A DNA stretch of 64,000 bases, taken from positions 248,001-312,000 of the forward strand of contig JACGCK010000032.1 of assembly GCA_014925825.1 (NCBI GenBank), read 5' to 3'. Of the stretch, positions 1-10,993 are shown piece by piece (the stretch's first letter is position 1; every line of letters starts with the position of its first letter). The DNA comes from Pholiota molesta. Taxonomy: Eukaryota; Basidiomycota; Agaricomycetes; Agaricales; Strophariaceae. The notes beneath the pieces are model-generated. The model saw only the letters and a list, made by a program, of their open reading frames with translations, ran no database searches and was not told where the DNA came from. Position numbers and translations under genes: made by a program.

Positions 1-1716
1 GGGATAGGTGAGGGCGGTGTCGTTCCAGATGGCGTAATGCTAATTCCGTGTTCGAATACTGAGCGGTTTCTTATGCAAGATTTTTGGCTTACTTTGTGGC
101 CGATGTTTCTTGAGAGGATTTCGTAGTCGTGTAAATATGCTGGAACGATTCGATTAGTTTCTTTTCCATCGAAAGGGATGTAAGCTTACAATTAGGATAG
201 AATATCTCTATGACCGTAGACCGAGGCGAATACGGCATCCACAGCTGGTGCGTCAGCCCATTCCCATGCACCCCGACCATAATCTGCACATCCGAGTCAG
301 CGCAGCCTCAGAAAACGCACCCAGGCCACGCCACCGCGCGCACACACCGTAGTCCGCGCCACCATCTCCAGCTGCGCCTTAAACGTCCGGTTCTCCATCT
401 GTACTACATGCACCTCGCACACGCCCTCGCGCTCCAGCCCGCGCAGCGCCCCCACCAGCCCCGCGTGCGCCGCCTCCGTGAGCCGGCGCACGCCGCCCTG
501 CCGCGAGATATACGTCACCACCGGCCTCCCCGACCGTGCCCCCCTTGGCCCCACCACGCGCCCCCGCGCGTCCAGCACGGGCACGTACCCCACCGCGTTC
601 CGCAGCACGCGCGCCTGCACGCGCGCCCAGAACCGCGGCGGCGGGTCCACCGTGGCAGCCATCGTGCTGGCGATCATCTTGTACCATAAAGAGGAGAGGG
701 GGCTGGTGTGCGCGGCGGGGCGCGAGACGAGCAGCGCGCGGGCGAAGACGACGGTGCGGTTCAGCGCGGCGAGGTCCGCCCAGAAGTCCGCGCGTTCTAT
801 AGAGGCGCCGGGCCAGGCGGCGCGCATGAGCGGGCCGTCGACGCCTGCGGGGTCGCGCCAGGCGTCGCCTTTGATGTTCTGCGGGGGGAGGGGGTCAGTG
901 GGTCAGTGATGTGTGTGGTTTTTGGGGGAGGGAGGGGAGGAGGGGAGGTACGCACGGGGAGGATGAAGCGCTGCGGCTGGGCGGGCGGCGCGTTGCCCCC
1001 CGCGGCGGAGGCGACGCTGGAGTACACGCGCATCGCGCCGAGCATGAGCTCGCCCCACCAGTGGTAGTAGTGCTAGAATAGGACTCTGATTAGGCTGGCT
1101 GGGCGGGGGCGCTGGGGACGGGGCTGGGCGTACCGCGGTGAACTGTTCGGTGTCCCAGAGGATGAACGACACGCCGTCGATGACCACGGCGCTCTCGCCT
1201 AGGAGTGGTTTCGCGTCTTCGGGCGAGATGATTTGCATCTCCTGCAGAGGGTATCAGTATCTGCCATAGCCCCGGGAAAGAAGAAAGGAAGGAAAAGATA
1301 ATCACCCGCGGCGTGGGGTCCGTGTCGAGATTGGTTTGTCTGTTCACCGGGCGCGACAGAATGCTCTTGAGCGGGGGGAACGCCTTTGGATTATTCGTAA
1401 CCGCGTATATCGTCCCGTTCCATACATACAGCCTGTCGAACACATTGAACCCCGGGACCGCGACGCCGCCCACGAGCGTCGTCTCCGTTATCGCCATATC
1501 CCCCGCTGCATCCGCGTCGGTGTGTGTCGTCTGCAGCGAGAACTGCTGCAGCCCGCCGAGGTACGCGTGCCGGTCCCACCGCGGGGGCGTGAACTTGGCC
1601 TGCAGCTCGTGCGCGGAGAAGTGGGGTTGGAGGTCCTTGGGGAGCACGCGGAAAAGGCAGACGACGCCGGTGGTGCAGACGAGGGTGAACACGGCGCGCT
1701 GGCGTTTGGTCCACAT
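1..1716 (-). CDS. GT61-family (DUF563) glycosyltransferase, C-terminus off window
   Basis: Likely a Golgi or ER type II membrane glycosyltransferase of family GT61. The start at 1716 is followed by a short basic stretch and a single hydrophobic segment (residues about 8-25) typical of a signal anchor. Exons on the minus strand are 1716-1306, 1241-1134, 1072-956, 878-348, 283-190, 139-93 and 39-1, and all junctions keep the frame. Conserved family blocks are visible: FNVFDRLYVWNGT, then HYYHWWGE in the third exon, then VGVHGNGLTHQLWMP and HYAIWNDTALTYP near the left edge. About 449 residues lie in the window and the last few are missing. The family usually adds sugars such as xylose or GlcNAc to glycans, but the substrate here cannot be read from the sequence. 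Introns are 50-77 nt. Confidence is high for the family and good for the splice sites. Confidence 0.88.
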
Positions 1717-2441
1717 CTGGTATGGGTGCGCGGAGGAGCGAGATACGGATTAGGCGGGGTGGGTGGCACGTAGGGGATGGATGGGTGGATGAATTTAGGA
1801 CTGGTGGGGTACAAGTGCTTGTAGGGTCAGGATGTATGCGGAGTGCTATGATCGAGATCTTGTGTCATGAAAGTGCGGAACGATTACAGTAGTGGCCGAA
1901 CTCTTCTGCTATGGCGCCCGCAAGATGAATATCAACCTTGTTAAACGCGAGGTAGGCGGCCGGCATAGCTAGATAGGATCGAAAGAATTAGTTTTACTAT
2001 GTGCATCTGGTGCTCGAGGGGAACAATAATAGTCCCGTATTACGCGGAAAGACGAAGCTGATAAGACGGCCTAGCCGATATTTCAAGCAGAGGTGCGCAG
2101 AGGTTTTGGAACGAGCGTGACGGCTTGGGCAAGATGAACGGCGCCACGCAAATGAAAATGTCGTACCATATCCGCGCACTTTCTCGAAACAGGCTATATA
2201 TCTGGGCCACATTCTATGCTGCAGTGAACCGAAGCGGCGCCCAGCCATGGATCGAGCGAGGACCAGTAGTGAGAAAGTCAAATGTCGAAGCTAAAAGCAG
2301 AGCCCAGCCTAATAAAAAATAAGGCCACATGAAGCAATTTTGACCGCAACAAGCCTCCCGAACTGCCGAACGCAGACTAAACACGCCTTGGTCTAAATCC
2401 CTGTTCGTTCCATCCATCCTTGCGCCTTCCTAGACGCGCCC
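1717..2441. other. intergenic region between GT61 and HNH relic
   Basis: No convincing gene. It separates the divergently oriented GT61 gene and HNH pseudogene, so it probably carries both promoters. It also contains one copy (about 2160-2310) of a repeat found again near 8.1 kb. Confidence 0.5.
2160..2310 (+). repeat. dispersed repeat D, copy 1
   Basis: About 150 bp that aligns with 8045-8190 on the same strand. Shared blocks include AACAGGCTATA, CCATGGATCGAGC and GAAGCTAAAA, at roughly three-quarters identity by eye. Both copies lie upstream of a gene start (HNH relic and AT-hook gene). No coding capacity seen. Confidence 0.5.
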
Positions 2442-3373
2442 ATGGTGACCTTGCACCCCCAACCGCTTCCGGTCAACATCTACACTCGCGACACCCGGGT
2501 GCCCCTCCACGCCGCTTATGCGCAATGCCTGAGGATGGAGGCGAATGCCGCCGCTGACAGCGACACGGACACCCAGATGCTCGCCCGCTGCCTGGGCTAC
2601 CTGCTCCGCGAGCTCCCACACGCAGCCGGGGGCGTCGTCGCGCAGGAGATCATGGACTGCGGTGCAGACGTCGGGAAGGAAGACGCAGGCGCTGGCGCGG
2701 TTTTACATCAATCGTTTGATCCGCCCTTGTGCGTAGCCCTTCGGTATACCTTGATCAGCCAGGTTGGGTTCTCATCTTCTTTCCAGTTCGGGGTGACAAA
2801 GGGCGCACCCCAGCTCCATCGGAGCACCCTAGTCGACCGTCCTATGAGACGCACCAGAGTTCCTTCAGCGACCCCGTGGATGCACCCCCCACGAGCCACG
2901 AAGCTGCGAAAGTAGCGGTGCGTATGTATGGGCACATATTCATAGGTTGGGGCGCTAATACTGACTGTTGACACCCGTTCTGTTGAAGGCTTTAAGATGT
3001 GACAACTACCGCTGTGTTGTGTCGGGTGGCATAGATATAAATAGCGTCAAATCCATGAGACCAGAAGACTTGGAGAGGTACAACATTGATGCCAACTCTC
3101 TTCATTGTCACACCAACTACTGCCACATCTTCCCCCCTTCGACCAACTGGGGACCTGATCCAAATGATCCTGCCGACAAAAAGGTGAGCTCGTTTACTAT
3201 TTCCCTATCATACTGTTTTGACTCTTTCGCTGTACTTCAGAAAAAATATGCAGGAAGTGTCTGGGCTATCCTCGGGAGCTTCAGCATTGATGTTCTATCT
3301 GAGCTCAATGGTGAGAACATTCATCACCTTGGAAATGGAGTGACGATGGCCATGGAGCCCCATTCGATGTTCG
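2442..3373 (+). pseudogene. HNH endonuclease-domain gene, frameshifted and 3'-truncated
   Basis: Remains of an Agaricomycete HNH-nuclease-domain protein. Exons inferred: 2442-2728, 2787-2917, 2989-3183 and 3241 to about 3373. The N-terminal part (VNIYTRDTRVPLHAAYAQCL) is followed by RFYINRLIRP, RGDKGRTPAPSEHPSRPSY and the nuclease core DNYRCVVSGG, then CHIFPPSTNWG with Cys-His, then a YAGSVWAIL block. Two lesions are visible. A one-base-type frameshift lies at about 2675-2690, between MDCGADVGK and ALARFYINRL. The reading frame then stops resembling the family after MEPHSMFDA, exactly where a dispersed repeat begins. The conserved C-terminal region is missing. These proteins are abundant in mushrooms and of unknown biological role. 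An assembly error could explain the frameshift but not the repeat junction. Confidence 0.75.
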
Positions 3374-3880
3374 ATGCAGCCGTCTGTCGCGTTGCCCACT
3401 TGTGCGGCGCGGCTGGATACCTGGATCGGGAGGAGAGGGAGAGTGAGAGGCGCGGGGTGCTCGCGCGCGACGGCTCCTCTGCGGCTCTCTTGGCCTCGCG
3501 CCTCGCTGCGCATGTGGCGCCCAGATCTGGGGGTGGGAGGAGTGAATGAATGGGGGGGCGTGCTGGCGTGCGATGACGCCGCCGCCGCTGCCGCTCTCGC
3601 AAACCCGCGCCGCGCGCGTGTGACGCTCATGGCGTGGGCGAGGGACCTGGCCTAGCCACCTTGCCGTTGGCGTGGTGCGCGAGGCCCGCAGACGGGTGTG
3701 CCGGAGCGTCTTGAAGGCATGTGCGTTTTCCTTGCACACTAGCGGCGGAATGGAATTTTGCTTGGCTACGAACTTGAAGGCATCCTCGCAGCTTCTTGCG
3801 GACCATTTTTGTTCGTGTACTTGACCACATACACGGACTGCCTTGCGCGCGAGGACCTCAGACGGACAAAATCATCTTTG
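3374..3880 (+). repeat. dispersed repeat R, copy A
   Basis: About 500 bp matching 7418-7912 on the same strand and, for its last 120 bp, 11318-11434 on the opposite strand. Landmark blocks are GCAGCC.TCTGTC at the start, CCACCTTGCCGTTGGCGT in the middle and GGCATCCTCGCAGCTTCTT near the end. It starts exactly where the HNH gene loses homology, so it is the likely breakpoint. No terminal repeats or protein of known type were found. Confidence 0.7.
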
Positions 3881-4245
3881 CTCAATAATGGACTCTACGC
3901 ACATCGCTTTCAATTCCTCCAATGGCCGTCGATGGGATAAAGCACGGAGAGCGGTAGTTTCGATCGCCCTTACGAGCCTGGCTTGTTCGACATGGTAGTA
4001 CTTAATTGAGCTCCTGAATAAATAGCCTTCGTTGTCGTGAGTAATCAACATCCAGTGAACTTTCATCAGACTTTGGAATGGGATCAATTGTTTCGTCTCG
4101 AAGCTCCTGATGACTGGAGGATGCGGCACCGCGATTGGGGTCATAGTGCGTGCCTCTCTTATTTTTTGCTGGTAACAACGAGGATGGGATCTAATCAGCG
4201 CCCGCGCTCGCCTTTCAGCCGCGATTACGTCGGGGGATGTGGACT
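3881..4245. other. short unassigned interval
   Basis: No recognisable gene. A 90-codon minus-strand frame (3872-4144) has no family resemblance I can name and is probably chance. Confidence 0.4.
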
Positions 4246-6845
4246 ATGTGCAGCATGCAGCTGGAGGTTTGCTGGCACTGGGTAGAGGCTATGTTTGACA
4301 GTCACAGGCTGTGTGGCACCGCAATACTCAAATAGTAGCTTATGATAGCGTTATATTTACATTGACAGTTGCTGGTAAATGTAGGCATCAACAAAGGAAT
4401 AATGTAAGTACGCGTTGATTCTCGAAAAAAAATCCCTTGATTCTCTTTTCTGATTCTTACGGGATAAAATACCCATTGGCTATGCACGCATCCAACTTGT
4501 ACGCGTGAGTACTTTACGGCCACAACCTGGCCACAACGTCAATAAAAAAATGCTGTCCATGTCGGATCAATCAAAGGCATGTACCGACTGTATATATACC
4601 TTCAATAACGAAGCTTCCTTCAACGTACAGCATTTGTGGCTGTATATAATGTGGATAGTGGAATATATCACTAAGATCAGTGACTATCCTTCGCCAACAC
4701 ACTTGCCGACCACTAAGACATATCCTCCTACATATCCTCCCATTGTTATGAAACCCTCATCGTCTCGAAAATCAAGAACAAAATCTGGTAGAGTCAGGGG
4801 GAGCCGTGTTGTGTGTAAAGGGCAAGGGTCAGATGTCGGACCAGAGGACGCAAACGTTGTGGCTAAGCAAAGCAGCAAAAAAAGAAATCAAAAGGCTTCT
4901 AACAACAACAGGTTGACGCCAACGGGACACATAGATGCCACAAAGCCTAACGTGAGTTCAGCTGGCACATGTCTATCGACTGATCAGAAGTGAACGCGAA
5001 ACAGTTAGGGCCGCCTCACAATACTACACCTAGGCAAATGTTTAATGGCAACATTGTGATCTCCGGAGGACATTTCACGCAAGCAGAAAGCGTCGTGAAC
5101 GGCCCAAGCAGCGCTCGAGGTGAGTGAAAATTTGGTGAAAAACATGGATGCCGAAACACCTAATACTAATATGCTCATACTACTAGACGAGGCCTTCAAA
5201 CTTCTACAACAGAACGTTGCGGCTGCTGCTTTCCATAATTCTGCGCAGCGAATCGACCCTCCCAGGTGTCATCGAGACACCCGTGTAGCCGTCATGGACA
5301 CAATCTATAACTGGATCATGCAATCCGCAGATCGCGAGCAGTGGCTGCTGTGGCTGAATGGTGCTGTGGGGGCAGGCAAATCTGCTGTCATGCAGTCGCT
5401 CGCAGAACGCTGCGTTCAAACAGCTATAGCCGTGGCCAGCTTTTTCTTTTCCAGAGCCGATTCGACTCGAAATACCATTACGCCCTTGGTGGCAACGCTG
5501 GCCTATCAACTCATCCAGGCCATTCCGGAAACCTTGGGCGATGTCCTTCTGACGATCGAGCATAATCCCCTCATCTTTGTCCAATCTCTCGAATCTCAGC
5601 TACAAGGGCTGATTATTCAGCCTCTTCTCCACCTACCCAGGCACTTGCAACGGCTTTTAGTGCTCTTTATTGACGGTCTTGACGAATGCAATGATCGACT
5701 TAGTCAATCCTACTTAATCAATATACTCGGCGACGTATCTCGTAACAGGAATATCCCTGTTGTAGTTCTGGTTTCTGGTCGTCGAGAGGCCCAAATCGAG
5801 GCAGCATTCAGGCAAGACCCAGTGGCCAACCTCCTTCGTACACTGTCACTGGACGAAATATCAGCTTCAGATGACATCAGACGCTTTCTCAACAACAAAT
5901 TCAGTGAGATCAAGGCGACTCATTTGCGCAAACACCTCCTCGCCACCGACTGGCCTCCCATGTCAGTCCTTGGGGAGCTGGTAGCTAAATCATCTGGTCA
6001 ATTTATTTTCGCTTCAGTCGTCATCAACTACATCTCGTCCCCCCGCGCCAATCCTTCTGCTCAACTTGAAGTTATCCGTGGCATCCGTCTGCGAGATGCG
6101 TCTTCACAGAATCCGTTTGCGCTTCTGGACGCCCTCTACCAGCACATATTTTCGCAGGTCGAAGCCCTTGACATGGTAATCAACATCATAGCGTACATTT
6201 TGATCCTCGAACAAGATCGGATCCCCCATCTTGAACACATATTTCTCCTGGAAGCTGGCGACGTCGAAGTCCTATTTGCTGATTTAACCGCTCTCATCAC
6301 ATGCGAGCACTCCAAACTGAAATTCCTCCATGCATCACTCCGCGATTTTCTCCTCGACAAAAGCCGTGCTCAAAAATATCACATCAACCTCGATGAATAC
6401 AGGACAATACTATTATGCATGTTACTCGAGAGGTTTCCTCGAGAAGTCGATGCAGCTGATGATTTGAAGCATGTAATAAACCGAGAACAGAGCCGTTTGA
6501 TTGCAATTTTGCGGCTCCTCGATAAAGTAAAACCATCAGAGCGACTTCGTACTGCCTTCACAAACTTCAGGTATAAATTCTATAACGAAGATGCTTTCAC
6601 CATCTACGATTTGATTTGCCCTGATATCTTATATTCCTTGAAACGACTGGTACGTCATATCATAATGTATATTTGTACTCCACAGTTCAAACACTCATGC
6701 TGCCCTACCACAGGAATTCAGTGACCAAGGCGAAGCATATCGTCATGTCGTAGATGTGTTTGCTGCAGAGTGGGCAAAGTACTGGCCCTCACTCATGCAC
6801 ACCAAGGACAATCTTCAATGGAAAACCCCTGATCTTATGGCCCGT
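4246..6845 (+). repeat. inverted segmental duplication, left arm
   Basis: About 2.6 kb that is nearly identical to the reverse complement of 11965-14560. It covers the whole NLR-like gene apart from its last 30-50 codons, plus about 500 bp of upstream flank. Homology starts near GCAGCATGCAGCTGGAGG and weakens after codons for DLMARI at about 6845. The two arms are separated by about 5.1 kb containing two housekeeping-type genes. Confidence 0.9.
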
Positions 6846-6989
6846 ATCAACCAAATTCTGGAACAGGCGACTCTCACTACGCCCAGTTATCCGCCTTTGT
6901 CCCACCATCAGCCACACCAAGCCCAGGAACCACCACGAAAGATGCCTTTCGCCCCTGCTCCGATTAGGGAATGTCAGAGTACCCCATAG
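4748..6989 (+). CDS. NACHT-domain NTPase (NLR-like), copy 1
   Basis: A STAND NTPase of the basidiomycete NACHT family. Exons 4748-4951, 5005-5119, 5187-6649 and 6714-6989 give 685 residues. The N-terminus is basic and low-complexity (residues 1-68), followed by the short motif MFNGNIVISGGHFTQ that commonly precedes these NACHT domains. Walker A is GAVGAGKS (about 165-172) and Walker B is VLFIDGLDEC (about 264-273). A helical region follows. No ankyrin, WD40 or TPR repeats are encoded, so it is a short NLR without a repeat sensor domain. Such proteins are thought to act in non-self recognition and programmed cell death, but the N-terminal effector here is not a recognised domain. The start was chosen as the first ATG of the open exon, which is conserved in copy 2. 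The upstream frame is open without an ATG. Confidence 0.85.
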
Positions 6990-7229
6990 ATTGGGCCGTA
7001 GATCGTCTACCATAGAAACTAGACTCGCTACCATTTCCGGTTTTTTATCTGTATTTCTGTCCGCAATTATCTAATTCCAAAAAACCGGAATCCAATGGAG
7101 ATTTAGCCCTCTCGGTGCCTCTAAATTCTCGGTTTTTTACCTCCTACCAATTCACGTTAACGCCCATTCACCAAAACCTTGTCCGCGTGCAGATCTCGCC
7201 TTTAAGGCTTCCAGCGCAAAATTTCCTAA

Positions 7230-7405
7230 ATCTGTCCGTTTTCAATCGTTAAAAAGTTATCCGCACTGGTCTAACATCCCATTCTAGACACAGAGCCTGT
7301 CAAGCACGTTGAACCCTTACACTGAGCCTTTGATTTCCCTGCCGCCTAATCCCACTATCACTTTCACATCCACCGATCCCTGTCTTCCTCTCCCTAAATC
7401 TGACT
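7230..7405 (-). pseudogene. possible GT61 glycosyltransferase relic
   Basis: Reverse-strand translation around 7290-7340 reads GFNVLDRLCV-stop-NG, matching GFNVFDRLYVWNG of the GT61 gene at the left edge, with the Trp codon changed to TAG. Weaker similarity (VGLGG versus TLVGG) extends upstream in the protein. At least three stop codons interrupt it. The match is short, so chance or a different GT61 paralogue as source is possible. Confidence 0.35.
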
Positions 7406-7417
7406 ACCTTAGGCTTC

Positions 7418-7912
7418 ATGCAGCCCTCTGTCAAGTTGCCCACATGTCCGGCGCTGCTGGATACCTGGATCTGGGATAGCAAAATTGAAAGGTTGGGGGA
7501 CGGCGCCTCTGCCAATCTCTTAACCTCTCGCCTCTCGCATGTGGCGCTCAGTTCTGGAGGATGGGAAGATAGAATGGACGGGAGTGCTGGCGCGCGACGA
7601 CGCCTCTGCCGCTCTCTTAAACCTGCGCCTCGCGCATGTGGCACTCATGGCGTAGCCGAAGGATCTGGCCACCTTGCCGTTGGCGTCATGCTCGAGGCCC
7701 TCAGACGGGGCATTCTGGAGCATCTTTGAGGCATGTGCGCTCCTTGCACGCTAGCTGCGGAATGGAATTTTGCTTGGCTACGAAGGCATCCTCGCAGCTT
7801 CTTCCGGACCATTTTTTTTTTTTCGTGTACTTGATCAAATACATGGACTGCCTTGCACTCGAGGACTTCAGACGGGGAGGTTTTCCGCTATTTTCGGCCA
7901 CCTTAAACTTAA
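7418..7912 (+). repeat. dispersed repeat R, copy B
   Basis: The longest copy of the repeat also found at 3374-3880 and, reversed, at 11318-11434. It carries a T-rich run in the middle of its second half and ends in TTTTCGGCCACCTTAA, which copy C shares but copy A lacks. Copies A and B lie on either side of NLR copy 1 as direct repeats. Confidence 0.7.
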
Positions 7913-8044
7913 TCCATCCACTGATTTCGACGTGTTTATGAAAATTTTCTGGACTTAAGTTGCACTGCTTATCTTCCCTTACATCGAGCAACAGCTGTGT
8001 ATATTAAAATACTTGTTTATATCGTTGTCTTGCAGGTAGACCAT

Positions 8045-8190
8045 CCGACACTTTCTTGGAACAGGCTATAGATGTGGGCCAGATTCTATGCTGAAGCAAT
8101 CGAAGAGCCTTGATGCCATGGATCGAGCAAGAATTAGTGAGAAAAGCCAGCCAGCGTTGAAGCTAAAACCTGAGCGCTCAGCGAACGCCG
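8045..8190 (+). repeat. dispersed repeat D, copy 2
   Basis: Partner of 2160-2310 in the same orientation. It lies about 360 bp upstream of the AT-hook gene start, so it may contribute to that gene's 5' region. Confidence 0.5.
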
Positions 8191-8547
8191 ACAATCAGCC
8201 GCCCGGTACATCCCGCCCTGCCGAAAGCAGATTTGGGGTTGGCGCCTCTGGTGCTATTTATAGGTTGTGTCTCAGTCAACCGTTCCACGGGAGCCCATGA
8301 CGCACCGGATTTGTCCCCCTTTCCTGTCATCTTGCGCAAGTAAGTCGGCAGTGGCCTGACCCAATCACATCCACCCTTTCTTCCCGCCCTCGCACATCTC
8401 CTAATTATTATCTGGATCAAGGGTTCCAGCACACACAGGCTACCCGTCCAAATCGCCAAGTCAAGCTTGAGTCAAGCGACGAGCAAAAGTGATACATATT
8501 TGTTGCCCAGAACCCACGTCCACCGCACGCAAACCCGCACGCCCGCC

Positions 8548-9356
8548 ATGGCTGACGTTTTCAACATTGATGCAGGTGCGCATACCCCCCCGAGCAGCGA
8601 TACCCAGCCCACGTCCTAACAGATACCTCCTTCATCTCCTTCACCAACCCAGTTGCGCCTGAAACACCCGCATTACAAGCGGCGGAGGTCAATGAACAGC
8701 CCACCCCCACCGTAGTCACCCCCGCGCCCACCACGACACTGGAGACCGTGGTCGCAGACGAGAGCGGGCCCGCGACGACCCTGGACACCGTCGCCCCCCT
8801 CGCCGACGCCCGCGGCACCACCGTCATGGAGATGGTCACGGTCGCCGTCTCCGAGGCCGTCGACGCCACGCCCGTCGTCGGCCTCGCGGGCGCGCCGCCG
8901 CCCGCGCCGCCGGAGACCGCCACGACGAAAGAGGGCGAGCCCGCCGCGGTCGGCGACAAGCGCGCGCGCCCGACGGAGCTCGAGCTGGGGAAGGACGTCG
9001 CCGCCTCTGCTGAGGAGCAGCTAGAGCAGGCGGAGAAGGAGACGGGAAAGGACGTGAAGAAGCCCAGGGTCGATGAGGCGGGCGCCGCGGAGGTGCAGCC
9101 CGCTGAGAAGCCTGCTGAGGGCGCTGAGGGCGAGAAGGAGAAGAAAGCGCCGGGAAGAAGGGGCAGACCGCCCAAGGCGGCGGCTGCGAAGAAAGCCAAG
9201 GAGGCGGCGGCACCCGGTGAGGAGGGCGCTAAGCCGAAGCGCCCCGTTGGCCGCCCGAGGAAAGGCACCACGGAGACTGCTGAGAAGAAAGGCGTTGAAG
9301 AGAAGAAGGCGGGCGATGACACCAGGCCTGTGCGCAGTACTCGTTCAAAGGCTTAG
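8548..9356 (+). CDS. AT-hook DNA-binding protein
   Basis: Exons 8548-8575 and 8623-9356 give 253 residues. The N-terminal half is Thr/Val/Ala/Pro-rich and probably disordered. The C-terminal part is lysine- and glutamate-rich with two AT-hook cores, GRRGRPPK (about 187-194) and RPVGRPRK (about 216-223), and a basic tail RSTRSKA. AT-hooks bind the minor groove of AT-rich DNA, so the protein is most likely a nuclear chromatin-associated factor. No other domain is visible. The first exon is only 28 nt (MADVFNIDA plus one base); the 47-nt intron and continuous frame support it. It converges on PEX13 with about 365 bp between stop codons. Confidence 0.82.
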
Positions 9357-9721
9357 AGCGGTAGCGGAAGATTGAGACCCACGATGTATGAATTCCATCT
9401 ATGCACAGTTTTCAGTCTTCAGAGAAGTATGAGGTACTTTGAGCTTGGATTGTCAGTCTTCAGTTCAGAAAAAGGCGTCTAAAAGTCTTCAGGACCTACG
9501 TCTGTATTAAGAGAATGTCGGTCAATAGGATATCAAAATTTACAAAATGGTATTGCCGTCTGCTGCCAAAAACGTTACATATACATGCTTGCGGTACAGA
9601 CCACACAGAAAGGGGAGGAAAAACTAAGTATACTAAACGAAATGGGTAGATAGAATCGCAGGACGACTCAAAAAGATGCACGAAAAGCAGTGTGATAGAT
9701 AGGTGGTGGGTAGGTGGGGGT

Positions 9722-10993
9722 TCAATCAATTTTCTTCGCCTCTTCCGGCTTCCGTCGTTCCAGGACTTCGACCCACTTTTTCGGGAACCAGCCTTCGCGG
9801 CCCTCCCTCGTGCGCCCTTTCCACCACTCGCCGTCGACCTCCATCCGCGGGTCGACCTCTGCTCCGGTGCGCGGATCGAGCTTGCCCGTGATGGCGACGA
9901 TCTCGTTTTCTTTGAGCGCGAGCTCCGTGGGGTTGGACGGCGTGAACGGGTACACCGCGCGCGCGAACGTCAGCGAGGCAGGATCGAGCGGGGGCAGCTG
10001 GCCGGGGAGGGCGCCGCCGTTCGCCGCGGCCTGCGCCTGCGCGCGCTCCTGCAGGATGCGGATGAGCTTCGTCATGGCGTACGGCACGCCGAAGATCGCG
10101 AGGAGGAAGATGATCAGCGGTTTCTTGCTGGCCTTGGGCTGCGGGGGGCCCGCGGCGGGGCCGTGCACCGGCCGCCCCTTGATAAAGTCGCCGAACTCGC
10201 TGTGCAGGTTCCCCGCGGGCCCGGTGCTCGCGCGGCCGGTGAGGAGCTCGCGCATCCACCGGAGGAGCCCGAACAGCCCGAGCACGCTGCCCAGCGCGTT
10301 GCGCAGCTGCCCGAACTGGTCGACGACGCCGACCATCGCGAAGAACGACGAGTGCGTCGCCATGAACGTGCTCTCGAGCATCTGCGCGACGCCCGTGAAC
10401 GTCTGCACGATCGAGTGCAGCAGCGCGAAGGTGTGCTGCGTCGTGCTCTCCAGGGTCTGCGTGAGCGAGGGGGGGAGCGGCTGCCCGTCGGGGCCCACGG
10501 GGAAGCCGTTGGGCCCGCCGCCGCCCATCATGCCCATGCCCCCCATACCGCCCATCCCGCCGTACCCGCCGTAGCCCATGCCCCCGTAGGACCCCATCCC
10601 GCCGTACCCGCCGTACGAGCCCATGCTGCCGTACGACCCGAGTCCGCCGTACCCCCCGTATCCTCCGCCGTACGATGAGCCCAGGCCGCCGTACGAGCCC
10701 ATCCCGCCGTACCCCGCGCCATACGACCCCGCGCCCAGTCGCGAGTACGGCGCCGCGCCATACGACGAGTAGGGGGATGTCAAGGCGCTCGTCGCTGTGC
10801 TGCCAAATCCCGCGGGCCTGTCTGGGACCGCGGGCTGTGATGATGATGATGGTGCTGATGATGACGACGATGTTATTGGTGTTGAGTGTGCCGCCGCTGG
10901 CGAGGGTGTGGGTGCGGCTGGGGCTGAGATGGGGGGCGCAGAGGCGGCTGGGGAGGCGCCGCCGCGCTCCCAGGGTTTTGGAGGAGATACCAT
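9722..10993 (-). CDS. PEX13: peroxin 13, peroxisomal import docking protein
   Basis: Peroxisomal membrane component of the matrix-protein import machinery. A single exon encodes 423 residues. Order: a short N-terminal motif PPKPWERG typical of Pex13, a Ser/Pro/Ala-rich linker, a Tyr-Gly-rich repeat region of about 90 residues, a conserved helical membrane region including LIIFLLAIFGVPYAMTKLI, and a C-terminal SH3 domain (about 340-410) with ARAVYPF, GEWWKG and GWFPKKWVEVL. The SH3 domain binds Pex14 and Pex5 in known systems, and YG-rich regions of Pex13 have been described as forming a permeable meshwork at the import site. The start was chosen at MVSPPKPW because the PPKPW motif normally lies within the first residues, although the frame is open further upstream. 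A decayed 5' fragment of this gene lies at about 14.6-14.8 kb. Confidence 0.95.
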   Translation of the reverse strand: MVSPPKPWERGGASPAASAPPISAPAAPTPSPAAAHSTPITSSSSSAPSSSSQPAVPDRPAGFGSTATSALTSPYSSYGAAPYSRLGAGSYGAGYGGMGSYGGLGSSYGGGYGGYGGLGSYGSMGSYGGYGGMGSYGGMGYGGYGGMGGMGGMGMMGGGGPNGFPVGPDGQPLPPSLTQTLESTTQHTFALLHSIVQTFTGVAQMLESTFMATHSSFFAMVGVVDQFGQLRNALGSVLGLFGLLRWMRELLTGRASTGPAGNLHSEFGDFIKGRPVHGPAAGPPQPKASKKPLIIFLLAIFGVPYAMTKLIRILQERAQAQAAANGGALPGQLPPLDPASLTFARAVYPFTPSNPTELALKENEIVAITGKLDPRTGAEVDPRMEVDGEWWKGRTREGREGWFPKKWVEVLERRKPEEAKKID

